A DNA stretch of 39,788 nucleotides from Bacteroidota bacterium (GCA_013289015.1 JABDAV010000007.1:21515-61302), one strand, 5' to 3'. Counted from the first letter of the stretch, positions 19,301-27,257 are shown. Numbers and translations are program-made. Notes: generated from the letters alone by a model not told the origin.

Positions 19301-19698
19301 CCGTTACGCAACCGCAATCAGTCGTGTACATCAATAAAGGCAATTACAATTTTGATGTTGAATATTTGCCAACAATGTCGCAGCTTTCAACAGTCAATTG
19401 TATTACTGTAACTGATTTAAATAATGATGGCATTAAAGATATTTTTATGGCTGGAAATTTTTATGGATTGAAACCGCAAGCTGGTCGGTTTGATGCCAAC
19501 TATGGAACAACGTTGCTCGGAACTTCATCAGGAAAATTTGCTTATGTGTCACCAATGCAAAGTGGTTTGTTTGTAAATGGACAGGCAAGATGTATTGATA
19601 CGATCAAAAATGCAAAAGGCGGTAATTATATTTTGGTAGGAATGAATGATGCGCCTTTATATATGTTTGAGAAGAAAGGTTCTGCTACAAAAAAATAA
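16366..19698 (+). CDS. VCBS/FG-GAP repeat lipoprotein with ASPIC/UnbV domain, paralogue 3
   Basis: A 1,110-residue third paralogue. The ATG at 16366 is preferred over an in-frame GTG at 16333 because it begins directly at a lipoprotein signal (MYKGLPGFVAVLFVVFFSSC, Cys20) and gives the same length as the other two copies. Repeats include DVNNDGKPDIFF, DINHDGWLDIYI and DYDHDGDLDCF; the last two are nearly identical to copy 1. The ASPIC/UnbV-like segment is at about 525-577 (GAKVTLFTK ... PERGFQSS ... IKWPN), and SGWWNS occurs near residue 868 followed by DINNDGKSDIVAGNIGLNSR. It must have its own promoter because the gene before it points the other way; no exact -7 box was found. Its stop is 7 bp from the end of the opposing mutS. 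Confidence 0.88.
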   Translation: MYKGLPGFVAVLFVVFFSSCNSSDKKISSNSFLFQQLPSSQTGVNFTNTVTDTKDLNIFTYHNFYNGGGVAIGDVNNDGKPDIFFTSNQQQCKLYINQGNWKFEDATATSLITSKHTWHTGVTMVDINHDGWLDIYICNSGNNPNDDRANELWINQHDGTFKEEAHEYGLDDKGPSTQAVFFDYDHDGDLDCFVLNNNPESFSSFGYNSQLRNIRDSINGDRLYRNDNGKFVDVSKDAGIFQSPIGFGLGVTVADLNNDGWEDLYVSNDFFERDYLYINQHNGTFKEVLDSCMQHSSQGSMGSDIADINNDGYMDVFTTEMLPESDYRLKTNIKFDDYDVQNEKHLQDFHHQLTSNCLQLNNHDGTFSEIAQLAGIDATGWSWGALNFDFDNDGWKDIFVCNGLYRDLTDQDFLAFFGSDATMQQIQSGQMRWNDLLSKMPSTPLSNYAFVNQHNLFFKNETNALGFATPTFSNGAAYGDLDGDGDLDLVINNENMPAFIYRNMTSEKLHRHYLKIKFKGNNENVFGYGAKVTLFTKAGEQAMEQQPERGFQSSMNPELVFGLNDVAVVDSALIKWPNNKVQRLVNIKADTTLIVYQQNATMDYVAPVISSQQLYANVAAQKIKGNYTHHENDYIDFDDEPLLPKMLSTEGPRLAVGDVNNDGLEDFFMGSATGDTAKIFIQQKDGSFTQKAEEAFIKDKLYEDVGAAFFDADGDGDLDLIVASGGNQAPPNSPYLNARLYLNDGKGNFMLSQNFPPVSINASCVRINDFDDDGKPDIFIGGRCVPGSYGTIPRSALLKNNGNGTFTDVTKQTAPVLLNLGMVTDAQWADVDGDGNKELIVAGDWMPIEILKYVDDQLKVIKTIPNSSGWWNSIVIADINNDGKSDIVAGNIGLNSRIKPDSTHPAKMYVSDFANNGKTECIPVYYKTDSKAYPYYLKDDLEKQLPQLKKKFLHFSDYAGKSIDEIFTKDELSKASVLTVTQPQSVVYINKGNYNFDVEYLPTMSQLSTVNCITVTDLNNDGIKDIFMAGNFYGLKPQAGRFDANYGTTLLGTSSGKFAYVSPMQSGLFVNGQARCIDTIKNAKGGNYILVGMNDAPLYMFEKKGSATKK

Positions 19699-19705
19699 AG
19701 CTTCA

Positions 19706-22303
19706 TTACTTCAACAGGTTTTTAATTTCATTCAGTCTCATCAATGCTTCGACAGGTGTTAAGCGATTGATATCAATGTTATCGAGCACTTCTCTTATGG
19801 ATGCAAACGTTGCAGAGTGTTCATCAAAAATGGAAAGCTGCAGTTGCGGAGCATTGATCTTTTTAATATTGATGTCAGGCGTTTGGTTTTGTTTGGCTTC
19901 CAATTGTTTTAAAACTTCATTTGCACGATTGATCAATTCGGGTGGCATGCCGGCCATTTTCGCAACATGAATACCAAAGCTGTGTATGCTTCCACCGGGC
20001 GCAAGCTTGCGTAGAAATATTATTTTATTACCTACTTCTTTATTGGTGATGTGATAATTTTTTATGCGCTGAAACTTATTTTCCAATTCATTCAACTCGT
20101 GGTAATGTGTAGCGAATAAAGTTTTAGGAGCGCATGATGAGGTATGCAAAAACTCTGCAATGCTCCATGCAATAGAGATGCCATCATATGTAGAAGTGCC
20201 GCGGCCAATCTCATCCAACAATATCAAACTGCGTTGAGAAATATTATTGATGATGCTTGCCGTTTCATTCATTTCCACCATGAATGTGCTTTCACCACCG
20301 CTTAAATTATCGCTGGCACCAACACGTGTAAATATTTTATCTGTCAACGGAACTCTTGCTTCATCAGCAGGAACAAAACTGCCCATGTGTGTAAGCAAAG
20401 TAATGAGCGCAGTTTGTCGTAGCAATGCGCTCTTACCACTCATATTTGGACCTGTAAGAATAATAATCTGTTGCGATGAAGGATCAAGCAATACATCATT
20501 CGAAACATATTGTTCGCCAGCAGGCAAATTGCGTTCAATTACAGGATGGCGGCTTGCTTTTAATTCAAGTTCAAAGCCTTCATGCAATTGCGGTTTTTTA
20601 TAATTATACTGAATGGCGTTTTGCGCAAAACAACAAAGACAATCAAGAACAGCTAACAAACTTCCATTGTTTTGAATCGGTGCGATAAAATCCTGTAACT
20701 CTATTAAGAGTTTATCATATAACAATGCTTCAAGCTGCAATATTTTATCTTCTGCGCCTGTTATTTTTTCTTCGTATTCTTTTAATTCAGGTGTGATGTA
20801 ACGTTCAGCATTGGCAAGTGTTTGTTTGCGTATCCATACATCAGGCACTTTTGGTTTTTGTGAATTGGTTACTTCAAGATAATAACCGAATACATTAGTA
20901 AAACCAATCTTTAGAGTAGCAATGCCTGTTTGCTCAATTTCTCTTTGCTGAATATTTACCAGGTATTGTTTGCCTCCGCTTGCAATAGCTCTCAGTTCAT
21001 CCAGCGATGCATCCACCCCTTTTTTTATTGCGCCGCCTTTGTTAACTGCAACAGGCGGCACATCTGATATTTCATTCAGTATTTTTTCAGCGATATAATT
21101 ACAGGGATTGATAGCTGCGCTGATTCTTTTTAAATATTCATTGTTTGATGAAGCGCATAAAGTTTTGATCTGTTCAGCATATTGCAATCCCCTGGCAATA
21201 TGCATTACATCCCTTGGATTTATTTTTTTAGATGGAATCCTGCTTACCAGTCTTTCAACATCGCCACATTGTTTTATTAATTGCTGCAATTGTTTACGCA
21301 GGTCAGTTTGAAGAATCAAAAATTCAACAGTATTTAATCTTTCATTGATCTTATTAATATCCTTCAAGGGCAACAATAGCCAACGTTTTAACAAACGCGC
21401 ACCCATCGGACTTATAGTGTTATCTAAAATTTTCAATAAACTATTTTGGTGTTCGCTACCTGTATTCAATAATTCAAGATTGCGGATAGTGAAGCGATCC
21501 ATCCATAAATAATCTTCTTTTTCCAAACGTTGAATGTTTGTGATGTGTTGAAGATTTGGATGTTCTGTTTCTTTCAGATAATGCAACACAGCGCCTGCTG
21601 CAATGATGCCGCAATGCAATGTGTCAATACCAAAACCTTTAAGTGAATGCGTTTGAAAATGCTTCAACAAATTTTCAGTAGCAAATGCTTCATCAAAGAT
21701 CCATGCATCAAGCGTGTAGGTATAAAACTTTGTTCCGAATTTTTCTTTGAATAATTTTTGATTACTGCGCTGATAAATTACTTCAGCAGGTTTTAATGTT
21801 TGCAATAATTTATCAGCATATTCCTGGTTGCCTTCCGCCACAAAAAATTCACCGGTTGAAATATCAAGAAAAGCCAAGCCAAAAATTTCATCATCTTTAA
21901 AATGAATACCAGCTAAAAAATTATTGCTGTTCAGTTCAAGCAGTTTATCGTTAGTGGCAATGCCAGGTGTTACCAGTTCTGTTACACCACGTTTTACAAT
22001 ACCTTTCGCAAGTTTAGGATCTTCTAACTGATCGCAGATGGCAACACGATAACCTGCTTTTACCAATTTATGCAGATAAGTATCTAACGCATGGTGCGGA
22101 AAACCTGCAAGCTCATTCGAAGCAGCAGCACCGTTATTTCTTTTAGTTAATGTAATACCTAAAACCTGCGAAGCTGTAATAGCATCGCTGCCGAAAGTTT
22201 CATAAAAATCTCCTACTCGAAACAACAAAATGGCATCAGGATATTTTTGTTTGATAGCCTTGTGTTGCTGCATTAAAGGAGTATCGTCAGAAGCTTTTAC
22301 CAT
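19706..22303 (-). CDS. mutS: DNA mismatch repair ATPase MutS
   Basis: MutS recognises base mismatches and small loops and starts mismatch repair. The 865-residue length is typical of MutS1. The mismatch-reading Phe33-Tyr34-Glu35 sits in RVGDFYETFG near the N-terminus, followed by connector, core and clamp regions. The ABC-type ATPase at the C-terminal end has Walker A GPNMSGKS near residue 617, signature region GGESTFMVEM, Walker B LILLDEIGRGTSTYDG and the ATHYHEL switch. The ATG at 22303 gives the expected MVKASDDTPLMQQHK N-terminus. An exact -7 box lies only 5 bp upstream, suggesting a leaderless message. An L,D-transpeptidase-like gene lies 97 bp upstream on the same strand. Confidence 0.97.
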   Translation of the reverse strand: MVKASDDTPLMQQHKAIKQKYPDAILLFRVGDFYETFGSDAITASQVLGITLTKRNNGAAASNELAGFPHHALDTYLHKLVKAGYRVAICDQLEDPKLAKGIVKRGVTELVTPGIATNDKLLELNSNNFLAGIHFKDDEIFGLAFLDISTGEFFVAEGNQEYADKLLQTLKPAEVIYQRSNQKLFKEKFGTKFYTYTLDAWIFDEAFATENLLKHFQTHSLKGFGIDTLHCGIIAAGAVLHYLKETEHPNLQHITNIQRLEKEDYLWMDRFTIRNLELLNTGSEHQNSLLKILDNTISPMGARLLKRWLLLPLKDINKINERLNTVEFLILQTDLRKQLQQLIKQCGDVERLVSRIPSKKINPRDVMHIARGLQYAEQIKTLCASSNNEYLKRISAAINPCNYIAEKILNEISDVPPVAVNKGGAIKKGVDASLDELRAIASGGKQYLVNIQQREIEQTGIATLKIGFTNVFGYYLEVTNSQKPKVPDVWIRKQTLANAERYITPELKEYEEKITGAEDKILQLEALLYDKLLIELQDFIAPIQNNGSLLAVLDCLCCFAQNAIQYNYKKPQLHEGFELELKASRHPVIERNLPAGEQYVSNDVLLDPSSQQIIILTGPNMSGKSALLRQTALITLLTHMGSFVPADEARVPLTDKIFTRVGASDNLSGGESTFMVEMNETASIINNISQRSLILLDEIGRGTSTYDGISIAWSIAEFLHTSSCAPKTLFATHYHELNELENKFQRIKNYHITNKEVGNKIIFLRKLAPGGSIHSFGIHVAKMAGMPPELINRANEVLKQLEAKQNQTPDINIKKINAPQLQLSIFDEHSATFASIREVLDNIDINRLTPVEALMRLNEIKNLLK

Positions 22304-22308
22304 TGCAG

Positions 22309-22316
22309 CAAATATA
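22309..22316 (-). promoter_or_regulatory. -7 box immediately upstream of mutS
   Basis: Read on the minus strand this is TATATTTG followed by CTG, an exact TAnnTTTG match. Its last base is 6 bases before the mutS ATG, so transcription would start within 1-3 bases of the start codon. Confidence 0.5.
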
Positions 22317-22330
22317 GCGAGGAATAGCTG

Positions 22331-22356
22331 TGAGCTTTGAGCAATGAGCTTTCAGC
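22331..22356. repeat. Dispersed AGCTTTGAGC-type repeat, copy A
   Basis: A 26-bp intergenic stretch made of TGAGCT/TTGAGC units, flanked by AGCT on both sides. It is about 77% identical (20 of 26) to 34738-34763. It lies between mutS and the L,D-transpeptidase-like gene. Confidence 0.5.
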
Positions 22357-22400
22357 TAAAGTTGTAAATAATAAATGTGAATTATTTGTTTGTTGAAAGA

Positions 22401-23102
22401 TCAGTTGCCAACAATTTGTAACAGCACAGGATTTTTCTTTTTATTTAACCAATGAATAAGTTTCAGCATATTTTCTTTTGCCATTGCGGTGCAACCTGCC
22501 GTTCCGGAATTTTCGTTGCGCCATATATGCAAAAAAATGCAGGAACCATTGCCTGCTGTAACAGGATCGCTGTTGTATAAAACCCAAACGCCATATTCAT
22601 ACAAAGCATCATTGCGTTTCATGTATTCAAAACTGTTGAAATTATGTTGCGCAGTATCCTGTTTAATTAATGTGTTGTAATAAGATGAAGCTGCATCATC
22701 CACACAATAAAAATTTGTATCAACCTGTATAAAAGGCATTTTCAATTTTTTTACCTCATGATAACTGAAAACTTTTCCAAGTTTGAAAATGCCAGCAGGC
22801 GATTTACCATCGCCTTCATGTTTTGTCGCCGTTGTATTATTCAGGCTGAGTGATGAAGTTGCATCTTTTCCCAAACCATTTTTACCAACAACAACATTGA
22901 ATGAGTCAACAATGTGCCATTGCTTATGCGCATTTTTTCTTTCACACAAAAACATCATTCCGTGAATTGTAGTATCTGAATTGGTTTTTACAAAGAGCAC
23001 CTGCTTGTTGGCTTGCAAATAATTATTGAAAGAAGAAACAGATTGAGCGCGTACGCCAATCACTAATAAAGAAAAAAACAGAAGTGCAAGAATTTTCAAC
23101 AT
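22401..23102 (-). CDS. Exported L,D-transpeptidase (YkuD-like) protein
   Basis: A 233-residue exported protein with a signal peptide (MLKILALLFFSLLVIGVRAQ). The C-terminal part carries the YkuD-type catalytic pattern His192-x11-Cys204 in FLHIWRNENSGTAGCTAMA, where Cys would be the nucleophile. A GKSPAGIFKLG segment before it matches the usual substrate-groove region of these enzymes. Such enzymes cross-link or modify peptidoglycan stem peptides in the periplasm, but this subgroup (ErfK/YbiS-like with extra segments) is poorly characterised. The ATG at 23102 is chosen over a GTG at 23141 because it begins at the signal peptide. It follows the rhamnosidase gene by 56 bp on the same strand. Confidence 0.8.
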   Translation of the reverse strand: MLKILALLFFSLLVIGVRAQSVSSFNNYLQANKQVLFVKTNSDTTIHGMMFLCERKNAHKQWHIVDSFNVVVGKNGLGKDATSSLSLNNTTATKHEGDGKSPAGIFKLGKVFSYHEVKKLKMPFIQVDTNFYCVDDAASSYYNTLIKQDTAQHNFNSFEYMKRNDALYEYGVWVLYNSDPVTAGNGSCIFLHIWRNENSGTAGCTAMAKENMLKLIHWLNKKKNPVLLQIVGN

Positions 23103-23158
23103 TTGAATTTGATATAAATGGATGAAACGAAGGTACTGCACACATTTTTTTATATTAA

Positions 23159-25678
23159 TTATTCACCAGCTTCAATTATCACAGGCCCTAAAAGCCCGGA
23201 TGGGGTTAACGGAGAATCTTTGTCAAAATAGTTCCATGTAGTAAAACAATATCTCCCGGAAGGGCGGGGCTTGTTATTAAGAAACCAGTCAGGAAATGTT
23301 TTTAACGATTTGCCGCTGTTATAAAAATATCCGTTAGGCAGCCATTCCATATCATCAGGTTGCTGTTCGTCGCCAATTAACCGGTTTGCCCAAACATTGG
23401 TTACTTCAATTCTTAATTTATTTGTTGATTGCAACCAGGCAGACGGAATATTTATTTTCCACGGAGCTGTCCATACAACGCCGGCATCTTTACCGTTAAT
23501 AAAGACATTTGCAATACAATTAACCTTGCCAAGATTGAGTGATACGTTTTTATGTTGATGCAATGCCGTATCAGGCAACGAAAATGTTTTTGAATACACG
23601 GCTGTTCCGCTGTAATATTTAATGCTTTCATCTTCATTTAATGTCCAATCGGTTAAGGTTGAAAATTGTACCGGGTTTGCGGGGCCACCCCAGGTGCTAT
23701 CGAATGTTACCGACCAGTTACTGTCAAGTGATAATAAAGTTTTGCTTTTTATAAGATCATGTTTTAATGTAGCCGGATATGTTGTAATTTTTTTCCTGAA
23801 TACAATAAAAAAACTTTGCGCATCTGCAAACGACAATTGTATAACGGTTTTATCATCCTGTTTAATAAAAGATTTAATTGGTTGTATTGTGCCTGTTACA
23901 GGATCCCACAATTCAGGCTGTTTGCCTGTAACATTAAATGTGCAAGTGGCGTCGCCGGGATAATGCGTTGAATTGGCAACAAAGTAAATATCTGCATCAT
24001 TGCTCCTGCGATGAATTTCTTTTATCTCGAGGTTTATGCTGTCTAACTTCAATCCAAAGTCATCCAATGTTTTTGGTACGTATTGTCCCCATTGCAATAC
24101 AGCCTGGCAACGCTGTACATAAAAGATCATTGCCTTAGCAGGTTTCCACCAGGTTTGCGTGCGATCGAAATGCGTACCCCATTGTCCCATTGCTTCACCG
24201 GGTTTGTATTTATCGTCCCAGGGCTGGTGTACAAAACGATGTATTATAAGCTTGTTTATGCCTTCACAAAAGGCCTCATCACCAATCGGCTTTAACCATG
24301 AAGGCGTTTCATTCCATTTACTGTAAACAGGCTGCCCTGTAAATGCTTCAGCAGCAAATATATTTTGACCACTGCTTCTCAAAGGCTTAATTAAATCATC
24401 CAGGTCATAAGGTGTAAATGTGCCGTCGTTGGTCCAGAACTCACCCATCATATTAGATACAAGCGGAACAACTTCATCAACCTTCCATGGGCCTCCGTAA
24501 GGTTCGCAATGAAAATTCAAATGCGCAGCTTTTAATTTTTTAGCGATAGTAGTAAAGTAAACGTCCCTGTAGAGATCATGAACAGTTTCTGTAAAATCTG
24601 ATTTAAAGCGAAACGTTTGCTGAATGCCTTCAATGGTGCGGCCTGCAAATGTTGGAAGATAAGGCAGCAAATCATAACCGCGCCTTGCTAAAAATTCTTC
24701 ACGCATCTTTGGCGTCCATGTAGCATCATTTTCTTCATAACTATCAAAATAAATATGATCTACTGTTGTGCCTGCCAAACTGCCAAGATGATTTTTCATT
24801 TCACTTATTACATGATCCAAATGAAATGAAACTGCTTTCTCACTCATTTTATCACATTCAAAACCAGATGCCTGCCATTGTGCAGGTTGGCCTTTCTCGC
24901 CTAAAACAGTATGGCCAAAACGATAGATGGTCCATTCACCATCCGGTACATGCCATTGTAAATTTCCATCAGGTTGCATAGCATTTGTAAGAATAATGAC
25001 AGAGCTTTTATGCACGGTATCTTTTGCAGGAATAGCTATTACTGCAATGTCGTTGTAGTAGGTTGAACGCTCTTTAATTTCAGGCATTTCTATTGTGCCT
25101 GTTAGAGGATTATAGGTTGGAAAACGTGCATTGGCATGAAGGTCAACTACAGGTTTGTTCAGTTTAATTTGTTGATCACTGTCATTGCCTGTAACAGTTA
25201 TTTGCGACCAGCATAACTGCTGCATGGAAAGCTCGGGCGTTATCCAGGTACCACCACTGGTAGAATAGCCCGCGCCATCAAACAAACCCATTGTCATATT
25301 AAGCCGCTGCGATTCTTTTGCTGCATGTTGTACCATATGCCACCAAGGTTCTGTCCATGCAATAACATCGGGTGTTGGATCTTTTTCAATGGGAACGCCC
25401 CAGGGATTTGTAGCATCTGCAAGACTGATGACAGTAGTGGAATTGAAACCTTCTTCTTTTAAAGCTTCAAGGTCTTTTGTTATACCGGTTGTGCTAATGT
25501 TAGCGCCCATCCACATCCATAATACACCGGGCTTTGCTGATTCAGGCGGATGAAGAAACAGTTGTTCGGGATCTTGCGTAGCTATTTTAACTGATGTTTG
25601 CTTTACCTGCGCAGATAAGCTTGCAGTAAAAATTAACAGCAGCATGGTTAACGGTACATAAAGAATGCGCTTTATCAT
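23159..25678 (-). CDS. GH106-like alpha-L-rhamnosidase, exported
   Basis: An 839-residue exported glycoside hydrolase. A signal peptide (MLLLIFTASLSAQ) is followed by PPESAKPGVLWMWMGANIS and ITKDLEALKEEGFNST, the N-terminal pattern of GH106 alpha-L-rhamnosidases. The catalytic barrel region contains acidic-rich conserved stretches VDHIYFDSYEEND, NFHCEPYGGPW and IFAAEAFTGQP that hold candidate catalytic Glu residues. A C-terminal beta-sandwich of GH2/galactose-binding type follows (AVYSKTFSLP, ANVFINGKDAGVVWTAPW). It would release terminal rhamnose from polysaccharide or glycoside in the periplasm. The ATG at 25678 is chosen over an upstream TTG at 25699. The closest -7-like sequence upstream is TACTTTG, one base short. 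It is not linked to a SusCD pair. Confidence 0.82.
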   Translation of the reverse strand: MIKRILYVPLTMLLLIFTASLSAQVKQTSVKIATQDPEQLFLHPPESAKPGVLWMWMGANISTTGITKDLEALKEEGFNSTTVISLADATNPWGVPIEKDPTPDVIAWTEPWWHMVQHAAKESQRLNMTMGLFDGAGYSTSGGTWITPELSMQQLCWSQITVTGNDSDQQIKLNKPVVDLHANARFPTYNPLTGTIEMPEIKERSTYYNDIAVIAIPAKDTVHKSSVIILTNAMQPDGNLQWHVPDGEWTIYRFGHTVLGEKGQPAQWQASGFECDKMSEKAVSFHLDHVISEMKNHLGSLAGTTVDHIYFDSYEENDATWTPKMREEFLARRGYDLLPYLPTFAGRTIEGIQQTFRFKSDFTETVHDLYRDVYFTTIAKKLKAAHLNFHCEPYGGPWKVDEVVPLVSNMMGEFWTNDGTFTPYDLDDLIKPLRSSGQNIFAAEAFTGQPVYSKWNETPSWLKPIGDEAFCEGINKLIIHRFVHQPWDDKYKPGEAMGQWGTHFDRTQTWWKPAKAMIFYVQRCQAVLQWGQYVPKTLDDFGLKLDSINLEIKEIHRRSNDADIYFVANSTHYPGDATCTFNVTGKQPELWDPVTGTIQPIKSFIKQDDKTVIQLSFADAQSFFIVFRKKITTYPATLKHDLIKSKTLLSLDSNWSVTFDSTWGGPANPVQFSTLTDWTLNEDESIKYYSGTAVYSKTFSLPDTALHQHKNVSLNLGKVNCIANVFINGKDAGVVWTAPWKINIPSAWLQSTNKLRIEVTNVWANRLIGDEQQPDDMEWLPNGYFYNSGKSLKTFPDWFLNNKPRPSGRYCFTTWNYFDKDSPLTPSGLLGPVIIEAGE

Positions 25679-26205
25679 TTTATAAAAAGATATACGCAAA
25701 GTATTTTTTATAACGGATGGAACAATACTGGTAAGGTATAAATTTCTTTAACTATTTAAACTAACGTGAGCCTGGTGTAAGTATAAAGTAATCTTAAAAG
25801 AATTAAATTTGAATAGCCCGGTAAGAACTACGGGAGAAGAAATGTGTAAAAGACATTGAACCACACAGGGGTTCAATTGATTGATCATAATATTCAGCCT
25901 CTGGTTGCATCAGAGGTTTGTTCATATTAAGGCCCTCCAGGCTTATCCCAATTCACGTTATTTAGTATGCTATAGTCAGGCTTAGCTATACACCTGGGTG
26001 CCTTTTGCCATGGAGTTGACAGGGAGCTGATAGGGGTTTGGTATGGGGTAAGGTTACTATAAGGTTACTATAAGGTTACTATAATGTTACTATAATGTTA
26101 CTATAAGGTCTCTATGAGAGTGAAGCAGGATGGAAAGGAATGTATAGTTTATACAGCTATTACAAACAGGATATCTTGTTATGTAAAATAAGTATAAACC
26201 CCGGA
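25679..26205. other. Long intergenic stretch with small hairpins and tandem repeats
   Basis: About 530 bp without a gene I can support. It contains two short hairpins: GAACC/GGTTC around 25858-25874, and CCTCTG (25898-25903) pairing with CAGAGG (25911-25916). CAGGCTTA occurs twice (near 25938 and 25978), and a tandem repeat lies at 26050-26115. No known structured RNA was recognised. Confidence 0.5.
26050..26115 (+). repeat. 11-bp tandem repeat, six units
   Basis: Units are AAGGTTACTAT three times, AATGTTACTAT twice, then a degenerate AAGGTCTCTAT, with no spacer. The period is close to one helical turn. It lies in non-coding DNA about 90 bp before the decayed gene at 26206. Confidence 0.9.
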
Positions 26206-26565
26206 ATGGCAAAAAACCAGGAAAAATAAACTATTGAGCAGAAAGCCAAATGATGTACCTGGAGCACATGCTGCGAAAACGGAAAGCGACCCATGCAGCA
26301 GCCAAAGCAGTATATGATATGATGTGCTGAAGATATATACCACAGGTTCCGGGGAAGGACAGCTATGGCTGCATATATTAAGCAGGATGCGGGAATGCCA
26401 ACAGCATGCATTTTGAAGACTGTTCGCTCATTGGAAGGGATTGAAATAAACAGCCGTTATGCTTTAGCGCGGTTTGGCAGTGTGTCTGAATTTGCTATTG
26501 AATTATATAACACTTACAAAGGTGACGGTCCAAAGCTAATTATAAAAGAAGAAGCTATGAGTTGA
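26206..26565 (+). pseudogene. Decayed small gene of unknown function
   Basis: Three frames can be joined into one plausible protein of about 118 residues. The ATG at 26206 starts MAKNQEK; after a missing A in the run at 26222-26226 the next frame reads INY, a stop (TGA at 26235, one change from TGG), AESQMMYLEHMLRKRKATH and AAAKAVYDMM. After a second one-base shift near 26322 the third frame reads AEDIYHRFRGRTAMAAYIK through INSRYALARFGSVSEFA and ends KLIIKEEAMS at 26565. The last piece could also be translated alone from the ATG at 26365 (66 residues). No family was recognised. The reconstruction is an inference: each piece is short, but they follow one another without gap or overlap. Confidence 0.45.
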
Positions 26566-26606
26566 ATACTGAAGTTGCCTGAAACTATACAGTACAAGTG
26601 TTGCGA

Positions 26607-26625
26607 TCCCGGATCAAGTCCGGGA
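26607..26625. repeat. REP-like hairpin downstream of tdk
   Basis: TCCCGGA (26607-26613) and TCCGGGA (26619-26625) form a perfect 7-bp stem around TCAAG. The core resembles GC-rich intergenic palindromes known in several bacterial groups. It is distinctly richer in GC than the surrounding DNA. No T tract follows on either strand, so a simple terminator is unlikely. Confidence 0.55.
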
Positions 26626-26681
26626 CAGGCTGCACAGGCGATGCCATGAGAACTGCTGCGTGGTAACAAAAAATAAATTGT

Positions 26682-27257
26682 TTAAATGTTATCTCCCTTT
26701 GCATAACAAACCCTGCATCTTGGTTCATAAATATCCATCTCACCAATAACAACCTGCCTGCTTTGTTTTGTTTTACGGTAAGACATGCTCGCAATATTGC
26801 CGCAATGCACACATATCGCATGCAGCTTGGTAATATAATCTGCAACAGCAAGCAATTGCGGAACCGGGCCGAAAGGGTTTCCCAAATAATCCATATCAAG
26901 TCCTGCAGCGATTACACGCTTACCGCTTAAAGCAAGCTGCTCACAAACCTGTACAATGCCTGCATCAAAGAACTGCACTTCATCAATAGCAATTACATCA
27001 GCATCGTGCGCCAGCAATAAAATATTTTGCGAATGTTGCACGGGCTGAGATATGATCCTGTTCTCATCATGGCTCACCACATTCATCTCATCATACCGCG
27101 TATCAACTGCAGGTTTAAATATTTCTGTTGTAAGATTGGCAATGCGAGCACGTTTCATCCTGCGAATAAGCTCTTCGGTTTTGCCGCTAAACATTGATCC
27201 GCAGATCACCTCTATCCATCCGCGTTTTTCGCTGTTGATATGTGGTTCGATAAACAT
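26682..27257 (-). CDS. tdk: Thymidine kinase
   Basis: A 191-residue type II thymidine kinase that phosphorylates thymidine to dTMP with ATP in the salvage pathway. The P-loop is GSMFSGKT at residues 20-27. A Walker B-like [10 protein letters not shown] follows, then the lasso region ending in two zinc-binding Cys pairs, CVHC and CRVC. Length and motif order are normal. A minus-strand -7 box at 27305-27312 would give a leader of about 45 bases and lies in the divergent gap shared with the hypothetical gene at 27321. Confidence 0.97.
   Translation of the reverse strand: MFIEPHINSEKRGWIEVICGSMFSGKTEELIRRMKRARIANLTTEIFKPAVDTRYDEMNVVSHDENRIISQPVQHSQNILLLAHDADVIAIDEVQFFDAGIVQVCEQLALSGKRVIAAGLDMDYLGNPFGPVPQLLAVADYITKLHAICVHCGNIASMSYRKTKQSRQVVIGEMDIYEPRCRVCYAKGDNI

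Noticed and set aside
20247-20603. Plus-strand ORF within mutS
   Set aside because: It is antisense to the conserved ATPase region of mutS.
26050-26115. Possible CRISPR array
   Set aside because: Units are 11 bp, abut one another without spacers, and no cas gene is present.
26585-26899. Minus-strand ORF overlapping tdk
   Set aside because: It is in a different frame over the tdk coding sequence, with a tail through the REP-like hairpin.
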